A stretch of DNA of 51,956 bases from Gemmatimonadaceae bacterium (GTDB lineage Bacteria; Gemmatimonadota; Gemmatimonadetes; Gemmatimonadales; Gemmatimonadaceae), in assembly GCA_025450035.1 (NCBI GenBank), contig JANWIF010000049.1:1-51956 (forward strand), read 5' to 3'. Below, piece by piece: positions 10,074 to 18,396 of the stretch (its first letter is position 1; each line of letters starts with the position of its first letter). A model generated the notes under the pieces. The model worked only from the letters and a program-made list of their open reading frames with translations. It searched no databases and was not told the origin of the DNA. The position numbers and the translations under genes were made by a program.

Positions 10074-10426
10074 AGCCGCTCCTCCTGAGATGGACACCGA
10101 AGGCAACGACTGCTTCATGTCGCGTGCCAGCCGCGCTATCAAAGCGGAACCAGCAGCGACAGCAACACGTACCGGTCAGGGGCGGCGAGTGCGGCACACG
10201 GCGCCAGCACGGCCCGCGGCGCACTCGTACGACAACAGCAGCATGCGTGGGTGGGCGCAGTCCTTACGCTGTGCACAGCGCGATCCGCTCTTATCGCATC
10301 ATCCGCTTCAACATGTCGTTGTGACTCGCCGCGCCGACCCGCGCCCATCCGACAGCAGCGCCCGGTCGCATGCCGGTTGACGCGTGTCAGAACACCTTCT
10401 GCTATCAACGCTGCCCGCGCAGCCAG
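10074..10426. other. Intergenic region with repeat copy and palindrome
   Basis: No convincing gene lies between the NADP reductase-like gene and the AlaX-type gene. The stretch holds a diverged copy of the dispersed intergenic repeat (10251-10365) and a perfect palindrome at 10267-10280. The promoter of the NADP reductase-like gene should also lie here, but no clear boxes are visible. Confidence 0.6.
10251..10365 (+). repeat. Dispersed intergenic repeat, copy C (most diverged)
   Basis: Shares GGGCGCAGTCC and ATCCGCTTCAA with copy A at similar spacing (about 50 bases apart), and ends in an AGCGCCCGG segment comparable to the end of the other copies. It is the weakest of three related segments. 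Confidence 0.45.
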
Positions 10427-11602
10427 TTAGGCTCGAGAAGTCCCGATGCGTGCGAGAACCCGACTCAGCATATCGAAACTCGGTACAGTCCCCTGTGCTA
10501 TCCGTGCAGAGCCGCCCCCACGACCGCCCGCATCCGCCAGCACGGTCTTGAGCAGGCGGCCCGCATCGACGCCAGAATCCGCGGACGTGGCTACGAGCAC
10601 ACCGAGCGTCGGTGACTCAACGGCACCGACGAACATCGCGCGCGGCAACGCGGCCACGGCCAACGCGAGCAGGCGCAGGTCATCGAGCGACCCCGTGGCG
10701 CGTCGCTCGACAACCCCGCGGACGCCATCTGCGTTAGGCGCCACCTCGCCATAGCGCTCCAGAGCCACGCGTGTGGCCAACTCGCCTTCCAGCGCCCGCA
10801 GCCGCGATGCGGCATCGCGCAATCGCGTGTGCTGGCCCGCGACGAGGCCCGCGACTTCGTTGGGCGCAGCGGACAACGTTCGCGCGAGGTGCGCCAGCGC
10901 CTCGTAGTCGGCGCGCGCGTCCCGGATCGCGCGCCAGCCACACACGAACTCGATGCGCGCCGACTGGCGCACCTTGTCGATGCGGCGCAGCAGAATCGGC
11001 CCGATCTCGCCCGTCGCGCGCACATGCGTACCGCCGCACGCGCTGCGGTCGAGATTCGCGATCGTCACGATGCGGATCATCCCCACACGATCGGTTGCCT
11101 TGCGCAGTCCCGCGGCCGATGCCGCATCCTCGAATGACACGCTCAGCGGCCGGTTCTCGAACACGATTTCATTGGCACGCTGCTCGGCCGCCGCCACGCG
11201 TTCGGGCGTCACCTCCGGAACGTCGAGATCGAGCGTCGATGCGTCGCTCCCGAAGTGCACGCTCACCGTTTCCCAATCGAACAGCGATGCCAACACCGCG
11301 GAGAGGAGATGCTGCCCGGTGTGCTGCTGCATGTGGTCGAACCGCCGCGTCCAGTCGATTACGCCGGTCACGTCGTCCGCATCGAGCGGCGCGTCGAGCA
11401 GATGCGCGATACGATCGCCGTCGTCGATCACATCGCGCACCGCAATACCGTTCAGCGCGCCCGTGTCGTGCGACTGACCGCCCGACGTCGGATAGAACGC
11501 CGTCTGCTCGAGATAGATGCGACGGCCGCCATCCGACCGGTCGACAACGCGGGCGCCAAACGTGCGAAGATACGAATCGGAGTAATAGAGGCGAGTTACC
11601 AT
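10427..11602 (-). CDS. AlaX-type alanyl-tRNA editing protein with DHHA1 domain
   Basis: A 391-residue free-standing trans-editing protein that hydrolyses mischarged Ser- or Gly-tRNA(Ala). The N-terminal part matches the second additional domain of alanyl-tRNA synthetase. Its zinc ligands are visible: HTGQH (H94, H98) and CGGTH (C189, H193). An FYPTSGGQ motif lies at about 37-44. From about residue 250 to the end there is a helical linker and a DHHA1 domain with the Gly-rich GGRGGGSARIAQG segment. This corresponds to the long AlaX form (class II). No synthetase core is present. The ATG at 11602 gives the expected N-terminus. Monocistronic and divergent from the MFS gene. Confidence 0.92.
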   Translation of the reverse strand: MVTRLYYSDSYLRTFGARVVDRSDGGRRIYLEQTAFYPTSGGQSHDTGALNGIAVRDVIDDGDRIAHLLDAPLDADDVTGVIDWTRRFDHMQQHTGQHLLSAVLASLFDWETVSVHFGSDASTLDLDVPEVTPERVAAAEQRANEIVFENRPLSVSFEDAASAAGLRKATDRVGMIRIVTIANLDRSACGGTHVRATGEIGPILLRRIDKVRQSARIEFVCGWRAIRDARADYEALAHLARTLSAAPNEVAGLVAGQHTRLRDAASRLRALEGELATRVALERYGEVAPNADGVRGVVERRATGSLDDLRLLALAVAALPRAMFVGAVESPTLGVLVATSADSGVDAGRLLKTVLADAGGRGGGSARIAQGTVPSFDMLSRVLARIGTSRA

Positions 11603-11724
11603 GTGCGTACCATGCGCACCAGCACGCCGAGGCGGTAGCCCCCGCTCACCCGCGCGGTCCTTGCCGAGTGCCGCTCGCGCGGTATCTTCTCGCGCGCCGC
11701 ACTCATTCCCTCCGGAGACCGGCC

Positions 11725-12945
11725 ATGACCGCCGTTCGTGTCAAGCTCTCGACGATGATGTTCCTCGAGTACTTCGTCTGGGGCGCCTGGTTCGTCACCA
11801 TGGGCACCTACTTGGGCAGCTCGCTCAAGTTCGACGGCACCCAGATCGGACTCGCCTACGGCGCGACGGCGATCGCGGCCATGATCTCGCCGTTCTTCGT
11901 CGGCATGGTGGCCGATCGGTTCTTCGCCACCGAACGTATCCTGGCCGTGCTGCACCTCGTGGGCGGCGTGGTATTGTGGTACGCGTCGACCGTGCGCGGA
12001 TTCGGCGCGTTCTACGCCGTGCTCATCGTGTACGCGCTGTGCTACATGCCCACCCTCGCGCTCACCAACTCGATCTCGTTCGATCACATGAAGAACCCCA
12101 CGCGCGAATTTCCGTTGGTCCGCGTGTTGGGCACCATCGGATGGATCGCCGCCGGTCTCATCGTGGGAACGTTACGGCTCGAGCCCACGGCGGTGCCGCT
12201 GCAGATCGCAGCGGCAGCGTCGATGGTGCTTGGTCTCTTCTCGTTCGTGTTGCCGCACACGCCGCCGCACGCGCTGGGTCAACGCATCACGGCGCGCGAT
12301 GTGTTGGGACTCGACGCGTTGTCGCTACTCAAGGACCATGCGTTCGCGGTGTTCATCCTCGGCTCGTTCCTGTTGTGCATCCCGCTGCAGTTCTACTACG
12401 CGTTCACCAATCCGTTCCTGAACGAGATCGGAATGCAGAACGCGGCCAGCAAGATGACGCTCGGCCAGTTCTTCGAGATCGGATTCATGCTGCTCCTGCC
12501 GCTCGCGCTCGTCAAGTTAGGCGTGAAGCGCATCCTGCTGCTGGGGATGGCCGCGTGGGCCATTCGCTATCTGTTCTTCGCCTACGGCAACGCCCACTCT
12601 GCCGTCTGGATGCTCTACGGCGGGATCATCCTCCACGGCGTCTGCTACGACTTCTTCTTCGTCACCGGTCAGATCTACGTCGACCAGCGGGCTAGCGTGT
12701 CCATTCGCGCCGCGGCGCAGGGCTTTCTTGCGTTCATCACGCAAGGGGTGGGGTTGTTCATCGGCTCGCTGCTCTCCGGGCCGGTGGTCGACGCACACGT
12801 GCTTCCCGGCGGCGCGCACGATTGGCGAGCCATCTGGCTCGTGCCTGCGGCCGGCGCGGCCGTGATCTTCGTCTTGTTCGCGCTCCTGTTCCGTCCACGG
12901 GCGCAGGCGCCCCAACCCGAACCAGCCGCCGCGCTCGCGGCCTGA
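11725..12945 (+). CDS. MFS transporter, nucleoside:H+ symporter (NupG/XapB) family
   Basis: A 406-residue permease with about twelve membrane helices. The N-terminus (RVKLSTMMFLEYFVWGAWFVTMGTYL) is typical of the nucleoside:H+ symporter family. In environmental bacteria, members of this group often sit in sugar-degradation loci, so the substrate may be a sugar rather than a nucleoside. GGAGA precedes the ATG at 11725. The reading frame stays open far upstream, but that part is antisense to the AlaX-type gene and is not protein-like. The Gfo/Idh/MocA gene follows after 13 bases, so the two are probably co-transcribed. Confidence 0.88.
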   Translation: MTAVRVKLSTMMFLEYFVWGAWFVTMGTYLGSSLKFDGTQIGLAYGATAIAAMISPFFVGMVADRFFATERILAVLHLVGGVVLWYASTVRGFGAFYAVLIVYALCYMPTLALTNSISFDHMKNPTREFPLVRVLGTIGWIAAGLIVGTLRLEPTAVPLQIAAAASMVLGLFSFVLPHTPPHALGQRITARDVLGLDALSLLKDHAFAVFILGSFLLCIPLQFYYAFTNPFLNEIGMQNAASKMTLGQFFEIGFMLLLPLALVKLGVKRILLLGMAAWAIRYLFFAYGNAHSAVWMLYGGIILHGVCYDFFFVTGQIYVDQRASVSIRAAAQGFLAFITQGVGLFIGSLLSGPVVDAHVLPGGAHDWRAIWLVPAAGAAVIFVLFALLFRPRAQAPQPEPAAALAA

Positions 12946-12958
12946 GGAGATGGCACTC

Positions 12959-14299
12959 ATGCCTAACGATTCGGTGTCGCGACGGACGTTCTTGGGTGAC
13001 GTGGCCCTCGCCGGCGCCGCGTTCACCATCGTTCCCCGACACGTCCTGGGACGCGGATATACCGCGCCCAGCGACACGCTCAACATCGCGTGCATCGGCG
13101 TGGGCGGCAAAGGCGAGAGCGACGTGCGCGGCGTGAGCACGGAGAACATCTATGCGCTGTGCGACGTGGATCTGCACAGCGCCGAGGCGTCGTTTCGCGC
13201 GTTCCCCAAGGCCAAGCGGTATCGCGATTACCGCGAGATGATGGACAAGGAAGCCGGCAACATCGATGCGGTCACCGTCACCATTCCCGACCACTCGCAC
13301 GCCGCCGCGGCCATGTTGGCGATGAAGCACGGCAAGCACGTGTTCTGCCAGAAACCGCTCGCCCATACCATGGATGAGGTCCGCGCGCTGATGGATGCCG
13401 CCGCGCGAACCAAGGTGGCAACGCAGATGGGAAATCAGGGCCACGCCGGTGCCGGCACGCGGCTCATTCGCGAGTTGGTCGAAGCCGGCGCCATCGGCAC
13501 GGTGCGCGAGGTGCATTACTGGACCGACCGCCCCATCTGGCCGCAGGGCATGGAGCGCCCGCTCGAAGCCTACGAGGTGCCACCGTGGTTGGACTGGGAC
13601 CTCTGGCTCGGCCCCGCCCCGGCGCGCCCATACCATCCGGCGTACGCGCCCTTCGCGTGGCGCGGCTGGTGGGATTTCGGCTGCGGTGCGTTAGGCGATA
13701 TCGCCGCGCATGCCATGGACGCCGCGTTCTGGGCCCTCGATCTCGGATTCCCCACGCGCATCGAAGCGGAAACGACGCGCCTCTATCCCGAAACCGCACC
13801 CAAGCTGTCGCGCATCGTGTACGAGTTTGCCGCGCGCGGCTCGCGGGGCCCGGTGCGCGTAGTGTGGCACGATGGCGGCCTGGCCGAAGCGCGGCCCGTT
13901 GAACTCGCGCTTGAATTCAACTGGCCCGGGTTCGCCGACGTCGGCTCGCAACTCTGGATCGGGTCCGACGGCAAGCTCCTCGCCGATTGCTATGGCGAGG
14001 GGGTGCAACTCCTCGACCCCAAGCGGCAAGCGGAGTTCACCGCGCACCCGCCGCCGCAGAAATATCCGCGCACGGCCGGCGCGTATCAGGAGTGGATCAC
14101 CGCGTGCAAGGGTGGCCCGCCTGCGGGGTCTAATTTCGCCGGACACGCCGGCCCGCTCACGCAGATGGTGCTGCTGGGCAATCTGGCGATCCGGATGAAT
14201 CAGACGCTCGAACTCGATTCCCGGACCGGCCTGGTGACTAACGCCAAGGTGCCGGAGGAGTTCGTGAAGACGGAGTACAGAACAGGCTGGGCGTTGTGA
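12959..14299 (+). CDS. Tat-exported Gfo/Idh/MocA family oxidoreductase
   Basis: A 446-residue NAD(P)-dependent sugar oxidoreductase. A twin-arginine signal, SRRTFLGD, opens the protein. The Rossmann motif CIGVGGKG follows at about residue 45, and the family's EKP position reads CQKPLAHT. The second half contains a GDIAAH motif and the insert usual for planctomycete-type Gfo/Idh/MocA proteins. The tightly bound cofactor of this family permits activity after Tat export. Two ATGs compete: 12950 abuts the GAGGAG at 12944-12949, while 12959 lies nine bases past it, so 12959 is preferred. It follows the MFS gene and probably oxidises a sugar or glycoside at a ring hydroxyl; the substrate is inferred. 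Confidence 0.9.
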   Translation: MPNDSVSRRTFLGDVALAGAAFTIVPRHVLGRGYTAPSDTLNIACIGVGGKGESDVRGVSTENIYALCDVDLHSAEASFRAFPKAKRYRDYREMMDKEAGNIDAVTVTIPDHSHAAAAMLAMKHGKHVFCQKPLAHTMDEVRALMDAAARTKVATQMGNQGHAGAGTRLIRELVEAGAIGTVREVHYWTDRPIWPQGMERPLEAYEVPPWLDWDLWLGPAPARPYHPAYAPFAWRGWWDFGCGALGDIAAHAMDAAFWALDLGFPTRIEAETTRLYPETAPKLSRIVYEFAARGSRGPVRVVWHDGGLAEARPVELALEFNWPGFADVGSQLWIGSDGKLLADCYGEGVQLLDPKRQAEFTAHPPPQKYPRTAGAYQEWITACKGGPPAGSNFAGHAGPLTQMVLLGNLAIRMNQTLELDSRTGLVTNAKVPEEFVKTEYRTGWAL

Positions 14300-14631
14300 C
14301 ATCTCACATGCCTCCAGCCGCCATAGCGCGACCGAAGCCATTGTGAGCTACAACTTCTGGACGGACCGCCTAACCGAGGAGGGACCTGCCCGTCCCGATG
14401 TGCATTGAACACGTACCCCCCGAGTCACATTCCCGCTGAACCGGGACAGGTGCTGCTCGGCAACCTGGCGATCCGGATGAATCAGACGCTCGAACTCGAT
14501 TCCCAGAGCGGCCGGGTGACGAACGCCAAGGTGCCGGAGGCGTTCGTGAAGACGGACTCTCGGAATGGCTGGAGCCTGTAGGCGCCCAGCCAGCGCCAGA
14601 CGCCAGCCCACCGCACTCCCTGATCGTCACG
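14300..14631. other. Intergenic decay zone
   Basis: Between the Gfo/Idh/MocA gene and the toxin-antitoxin promoter there is no intact gene. Most of it is the remnant at 14451-14581 and about 150 bases of unassigned sequence before it. Confidence 0.6.
14451..14581 (+). pseudogene. Remnant of a second Gfo/Idh/MocA gene (3' end only)
   Basis: About 130 bases are a near copy of the last 133 bases of the intact gene at 12959-14299. The segment coding LGNLAIRMNQTLELDS is the same, and the frame continues to an in-frame TAG at 14579-14581. By eye about nine of ten bases match over the first 105. Nothing upstream resembles the rest of the family, so this is the surviving tail of a tandem duplicate or of a recombination event. 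Confidence 0.85.
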
Positions 14632-14660
14632 TTGCCGGATTGGGCGACACGATTTAGTAT
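14632..14660 (+). promoter_or_regulatory. Promoter of the toxin-antitoxin operon
   Basis: TTGCCG at 14632-14637 and TAGTAT at 14655-14660 are separated by 17 bases, a good sigma-70-type arrangement. The -10 box overlaps the left arm of the inverted repeat at 14656-14679, consistent with autorepression by the antitoxin. Confidence 0.65.
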
Positions 14661-14679
14661 TACCTCATGAAGTAATACT
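14656..14679. promoter_or_regulatory. Operator-like inverted repeat upstream of the antitoxin
   Basis: AGTATTAC and GTAATACT form a perfect 8-base inverted repeat around an 8-base spacer, 18 bases before the GTG start. It is AT-rich in a GC-rich region. AbrB/MazE-type antitoxins normally bind such a palindrome over their own promoter. Confidence 0.7.
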
Positions 14680-14697
14680 CTTTCTGAAGGTGCGTCC

Positions 14698-14925
14698 GTG
14701 AAAATCACGACCAAAGGACAGGTGACCATCCCGGCCCATATCCGTGAACGCCTCGGTTTGCTCCCGAACACCGAGGTGGAATTCCGTCTTGCTGGCGACA
14801 GCGTGGTCGTCAAGAAGGCGCGCCGCGGCGCGCGGCGCGGCGAGCTGCTCGTGGCGCATCTTCGCGGCCGCGGCAGCGTTCGCCTGAGCACCGACGAAAT
14901 CCTCGCTCTCACGCGCGACCGCTAG
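14698..14925 (+). CDS. AbrB/MazE-type antitoxin
   Basis: A 75-residue protein with an N-terminal AbrB/SpoVT swapped-hairpin DNA-binding domain, easily recognised from KITTKGQVTIPAHIRERLGL. The C-terminal 30 residues are basic then acidic (LSTDEILALTR) and would wrap the toxin. It is the antitoxin of the adjacent PIN-domain protein and probably represses the operon through the inverted repeat at 14656-14679. Start is a GTG at 14698 preceded by GAAGG. The toxin GTG lies four bases after the stop. The pair sits between a decayed Gfo copy and a catabolic operon, a common spot for acquired modules. Confidence 0.9.
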   Translation: MKITTKGQVTIPAHIRERLGLLPNTEVEFRLAGDSVVVKKARRGARRGELLVAHLRGRGSVRLSTDEILALTRDR

Positions 14926-14929
14926 CACG

Positions 14930-15334
14930 GTGGGACTCCTGCTCGTCGACAGCAACGTTATCCTCGATGTGCTAACGGAGGATCCGCGATGGTTCCCGTG
15001 GTCGGCCGATGCACTCGCCCGATCCGCCGAGTCCGATGTACTGGTGATCAACCCGATTATCTACGCGGAAGTCTCCGTTCGCTTCGCGCGGATCGAGGAA
15101 CTGGAGGAAGCCGTGCCAGCGACGTTCTTCAAACGCGAGACGCTGCCGTGGCAAGCGGGATTTCTCGCTGGCAAGTGCTTCCTGACCTACCGGCGACGCG
15201 GCGGCCCCAGGCGTTCACCGCTGCCCGACTTCTACGTCGGCGCGCACGCTGCCGTTCGCGGCATGGGCCTCCTCACGCGCGACGCCACACGCTATCGCTC
15301 CTATTTCCCGAGGGTGCCGCTCATCGCCCCTTGA
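14930..15334 (+). CDS. PIN domain ribonuclease toxin, VapC-like
   Basis: A 134-residue PIN-domain protein, the usual VapC length. The conserved acidic residues are in place: D7 in VDSNVILD, the Glu in YAEVS, the Asp in LPDFYVGAHA, and the late Asp in TRDATRYRSYFP. Such toxins cleave tRNA or rRNA in an Mg-dependent way until neutralised by their antitoxin. It has no obvious ribosome site of its own; the GTG start four bases after the antitoxin stop suggests coupled translation. Pairing a PIN toxin with an AbrB-family antitoxin is a standard VapBC form. The RNA target is unknown. Confidence 0.9.
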   Translation: MGLLLVDSNVILDVLTEDPRWFPWSADALARSAESDVLVINPIIYAEVSVRFARIEELEEAVPATFFKRETLPWQAGFLAGKCFLTYRRRGGPRRSPLPDFYVGAHAAVRGMGLLTRDATRYRSYFPRVPLIAP

Positions 15335-15354
15335 CCGGCGCACGCCGGCCGCTC

Positions 15355-16596
15355 TCATGGCTTCCACGTCCCCTTCGCCACCTGCGGCACGAACGCATCC
15401 AGCCCGTGCGGAGGAAACTCCACGGTCTTACCGCGCTCGGAGCTCATGTACGCCGCCATCAAGATCTTTACGACATCCACTCCATCGTCGAACGTGAGGC
15501 GCGGTTTCTCCTTCCCCAGAAACACCCGGACGAAATGCCGATCCTCGGCTTCGTATCCGTAGGCCGCGGCCTCGCTGGCCACCACGGGCATGAGCCCCAT
15601 CTCCGCGTTCTGCTTTTCCACCAGATCTTCCCCCGCTCGCCCGTGCACCTCGCGGCTGAAGAACAGCTTGAGGCTGCTGTCGAGCGTGTTCCACGACATC
15701 GAGTACTCCGGACCGAGCAGCTCCGCCGACAGCCGCAACCCGGCGCCGACGAAACTCCACGACGTGGTGGCTTCGCCTAACACTCGGAGTCCGCGTGCAT
15801 CCTCGAACTCGAGCATCACGCTGGCGAAATCCTCCGCCGGATGTTTGCGGTAATCCACGGACATCCCCATCGTGCGCGCCAACCGCTTGGCGTACACCGG
15901 CCGCGACCACTTGAGGCTGGCAATGTGCCCGGTCACACGCCTAACGGTGAGCGAGCCCAGCGGCTGCCCCGGCTCGGTGAGGAGATGACGCACCACCAGC
16001 GCCGAGTGGCACATCATGTCGTTCAGCACCCCGCCGCCCTGCAGCTTCCCCTGCCAGAACCACGGCATGTGCGGCCCGCTATGCTCCTCGGCGGCCCGGG
16101 CCAGATATGGACGCCCGGTCAGCTTCGCCCCACGAGCCCAGATGAGTGCCCGGCCGTGTTCCACCTGCGGCGCGAACGCCTGATTCTCCAGGTACCCGTG
16201 CGCCAGCCCCACGCCCTTCACCAATGCGGTGACGCGCTTCGCCTCGGCCACGTTGCGGGCGAGCGGCTTCTCACACGCAATCCCGACTAACGAACCACGC
16301 CCCCGCCTCACCGCGTCGACGATCTCCTCGACGTTCTCGACCCGCGCCTGGTTCGGACCGCACAACCAGAGCGCGCCGATACGGGGATCGGCCACCATGT
16401 CGCCAATCGATGCGAACGGCCTCGCCCGCCCCACGTCCAACTTCCGGGCCAACGAGGCCGTCGCCGCGGCATGCCCTGCGTTAGGACTCCAGATGCCCAA
16501 CACGTCGGCATCCCGCACGCCCACGAACGCCTGCAGATGGAAGCGGGCGTTGAAGCCGCTGCCGATGAACCCGATGCCCAACCGTTGGTGGGCCAT
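15355..16596 (-). CDS. Gfo/Idh/MocA family oxidoreductase (cytoplasmic)
   Basis: A 413-residue NAD(P)-dependent oxidoreductase. The Rossmann motif GFIGSGFNARFH starts near residue 8, and the catalytic-region EKP motif appears as ACEKPLARN. The C-terminal half contains the alpha/beta fold with GGGVLNDMMCHSALVVRHL, where the His lies at the active site in this family. Unlike the gene at 12959, no Tat or Sec signal is present. The ATG at 16596 is five bases after the stop of the upstream esterase, so it is the distal gene of the - strand operon. Function is likely oxidation or reduction of a sugar intermediate; substrate unknown. Confidence 0.88.
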   Translation of the reverse strand: MAHQRLGIGFIGSGFNARFHLQAFVGVRDADVLGIWSPNAGHAAATASLARKLDVGRARPFASIGDMVADPRIGALWLCGPNQARVENVEEIVDAVRRGRGSLVGIACEKPLARNVAEAKRVTALVKGVGLAHGYLENQAFAPQVEHGRALIWARGAKLTGRPYLARAAEEHSGPHMPWFWQGKLQGGGVLNDMMCHSALVVRHLLTEPGQPLGSLTVRRVTGHIASLKWSRPVYAKRLARTMGMSVDYRKHPAEDFASVMLEFEDARGLRVLGEATTSWSFVGAGLRLSAELLGPEYSMSWNTLDSSLKLFFSREVHGRAGEDLVEKQNAEMGLMPVVASEAAAYGYEAEDRHFVRVFLGKEKPRLTFDDGVDVVKILMAAYMSSERGKTVEFPPHGLDAFVPQVAKGTWKP

Positions 16597-16601
16597 GAGC
16601 G

Positions 16602-18308
16602 TCAGCGATACCGCCACGCCGCGGCGTGTTGATCGGCCGGCGCGTGACGCTGAATGAACGTCGCCATCTCGCGCACCAGGTCGGCGGTGCTCGTGTGCTG
16701 CCACCCGTGCCCCTTCTCGGGCCGCCCATAACGGAACGTCGCGTGCGCGCGAGGATGCGACGTCGAGTCGAGAAAGCCCTGTAGGTCCATCACCGCGAGA
16801 TTGAGATAGAAGTTGTCCATGTCGCCCACGTCGACGTGAATCTTATCCACCAGCTGAGGCCCAACGGTGGACCAGTGCGCCGCCAGATAGGCACGCAAAT
16901 CGAACCCGTGATCGCGCATGTAGTCGGCCACCGCATGATCGATGTGGCCGGTCCGCTTGTCCCATAGCGGCGCCGGATACCCGTCGGCGCCCACCGGGCC
17001 ATACACGGATTCCCATGCTTCGAGTTGCTCGCCCGATCGCCCGTGGCTGCCGAGCACATCCTCGAGGTGGCTGAAGTCCCGGATGGACAACAGCGGCTGG
17101 CCGTCGTTTCCGCGCATCACGTATCGCGGCGGATGGTACCATTCGCTCACCGGACTGAAAATCTGCCCGCCGGGCCCGCCGACGCTGAACGCGTTGGAGT
17201 CGGCGTAGACGTCGATCGATCCGTAGTGTCTGAAGTCGACAGGATCGGGATAGAGCGTCCACGTGCCCCCGAAAAAGTCCGGATGATAGATCTGCAATGC
17301 AATCGACTCCCATCCACCGGTCGAGCCCCCGCTCAACACACGCGCGTACGGCCGCCGAATGATTCGATAGTGACTCTCGATGTACGGAATGAGCTCGGTC
17401 ATGATCGCGTCGCCGTACGGTCCGTTGTTGGCCGAGTTCACTGCGTACGAGTCATCGAAGTATGGGGTGGGATGCTGGAAGGTGACGGCGATGATGCGCG
17501 GAAAATCATCGCTGTTCCATTGCCGGTAGAGCTCCCAACCCGGCTGCAGGTTGTAGCTCTTGAGCAGTGCGCGCATCATCGACTGCCCAGGTTGGCTGTC
17601 GGTCGTAAAGCCTAACGGCGCGCCGAGTCCGAAGTGTCCCTGCTCATAGAGCACCGGATAGTGCACCGCCGAATGCTCGTCGTAGCCCTTGGGGAGCAGC
17701 ACCGTGGCACCCAGGTACATCGGGTGACCCCAGAATGTGCTGAGCAGCGCGCTCTGGATCTTGATGTGCTTCACCCATTTCGTGTCGGCCGGCACGGCCA
17801 CCGGTGGAAGCGCGCGCGTGAGTTCGAGGGAGACGGTGTAGCCCGCATCCGCGTCCAGGTGAACGCGCTTGGGCTCGCTCACCAGATTGCCGGGCGAGCG
17901 GTTGAATTGCTGCCCCTCCCACTGATCCATGTGCGCCCAGATGAGGTGCCCGTCCGAACGGTGAAACTGCGTGTACACGTTGAGGATCGCCTGCACGGTG
18001 TAGTCTCCGGCCGGAATGTCGCGCAGCGACACGGTCGGGTACCCGATGGACGTGTCGCCGATGACCGCCGACTGTCCCGGCGCGAGCGCGCTCACGTCCA
18101 TGGCGAAGAGCGGCATGCTCTCCGTAAACGACCCGGCTGTTAGGCGCGGCTCTCGCGTGGAATCTCGCGTGATGACGATGAACAGCCGGCCCGTGATCGG
18201 CTCCGCGTGCACCGATGCCGGGAAGGACACGTCGAATTGCACCGTCGCGTGTTGGCCGCGGGCGCCAATGAGCAGAAGGCTGAGTACGACCGTTAGGAGG
18301 GGGCGCAT
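16602..18308 (-). CDS. Secreted alpha/beta-hydrolase, esterase D-like
   Basis: A 568-residue secreted hydrolase with a Sec signal in the first 19 residues. The first 200 residues are beta-rich. The catalytic part resembles the putative esterase / Fes-type alpha/beta hydrolase family: YLGATVLLPKGYD, then the nucleophile elbow LSGGSTGGWES. A conserved His lies near the C-terminus in EKGHGWQHTS. Such enzymes remove acyl groups from sugars or polyphenol glycosides, which suits the flanking oxidoreductase genes. The start codon at 18308 follows the gluconate-subunit gene by 88 bases. The specificity is inferred only from neighbours. Confidence 0.85.
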   Translation of the reverse strand: MRPLLTVVLSLLLIGARGQHATVQFDVSFPASVHAEPITGRLFIVITRDSTREPRLTAGSFTESMPLFAMDVSALAPGQSAVIGDTSIGYPTVSLRDIPAGDYTVQAILNVYTQFHRSDGHLIWAHMDQWEGQQFNRSPGNLVSEPKRVHLDADAGYTVSLELTRALPPVAVPADTKWVKHIKIQSALLSTFWGHPMYLGATVLLPKGYDEHSAVHYPVLYEQGHFGLGAPLGFTTDSQPGQSMMRALLKSYNLQPGWELYRQWNSDDFPRIIAVTFQHPTPYFDDSYAVNSANNGPYGDAIMTELIPYIESHYRIIRRPYARVLSGGSTGGWESIALQIYHPDFFGGTWTLYPDPVDFRHYGSIDVYADSNAFSVGGPGGQIFSPVSEWYHPPRYVMRGNDGQPLLSIRDFSHLEDVLGSHGRSGEQLEAWESVYGPVGADGYPAPLWDKRTGHIDHAVADYMRDHGFDLRAYLAAHWSTVGPQLVDKIHVDVGDMDNFYLNLAVMDLQGFLDSTSHPRAHATFRYGRPEKGHGWQHTSTADLVREMATFIQRHAPADQHAAAWRYR

Positions 18309-18396
18309 AGGAGAGGTGAGGGGGAAGTCGGCATCAAAAATTAGGGACGCGGTACCACGGTCGTGCGTCGTCGCTGGTAGCCCGAGCGTCGAGTCG

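Noticed and set aside
12950-12958. ATG at 12950 as the start of the Gfo/Idh/MocA gene
   Set aside because: The GAGGAG ends directly against this ATG, leaving no spacing; the ATG at 12959 has a normal distance and begins right before the Tat signal.
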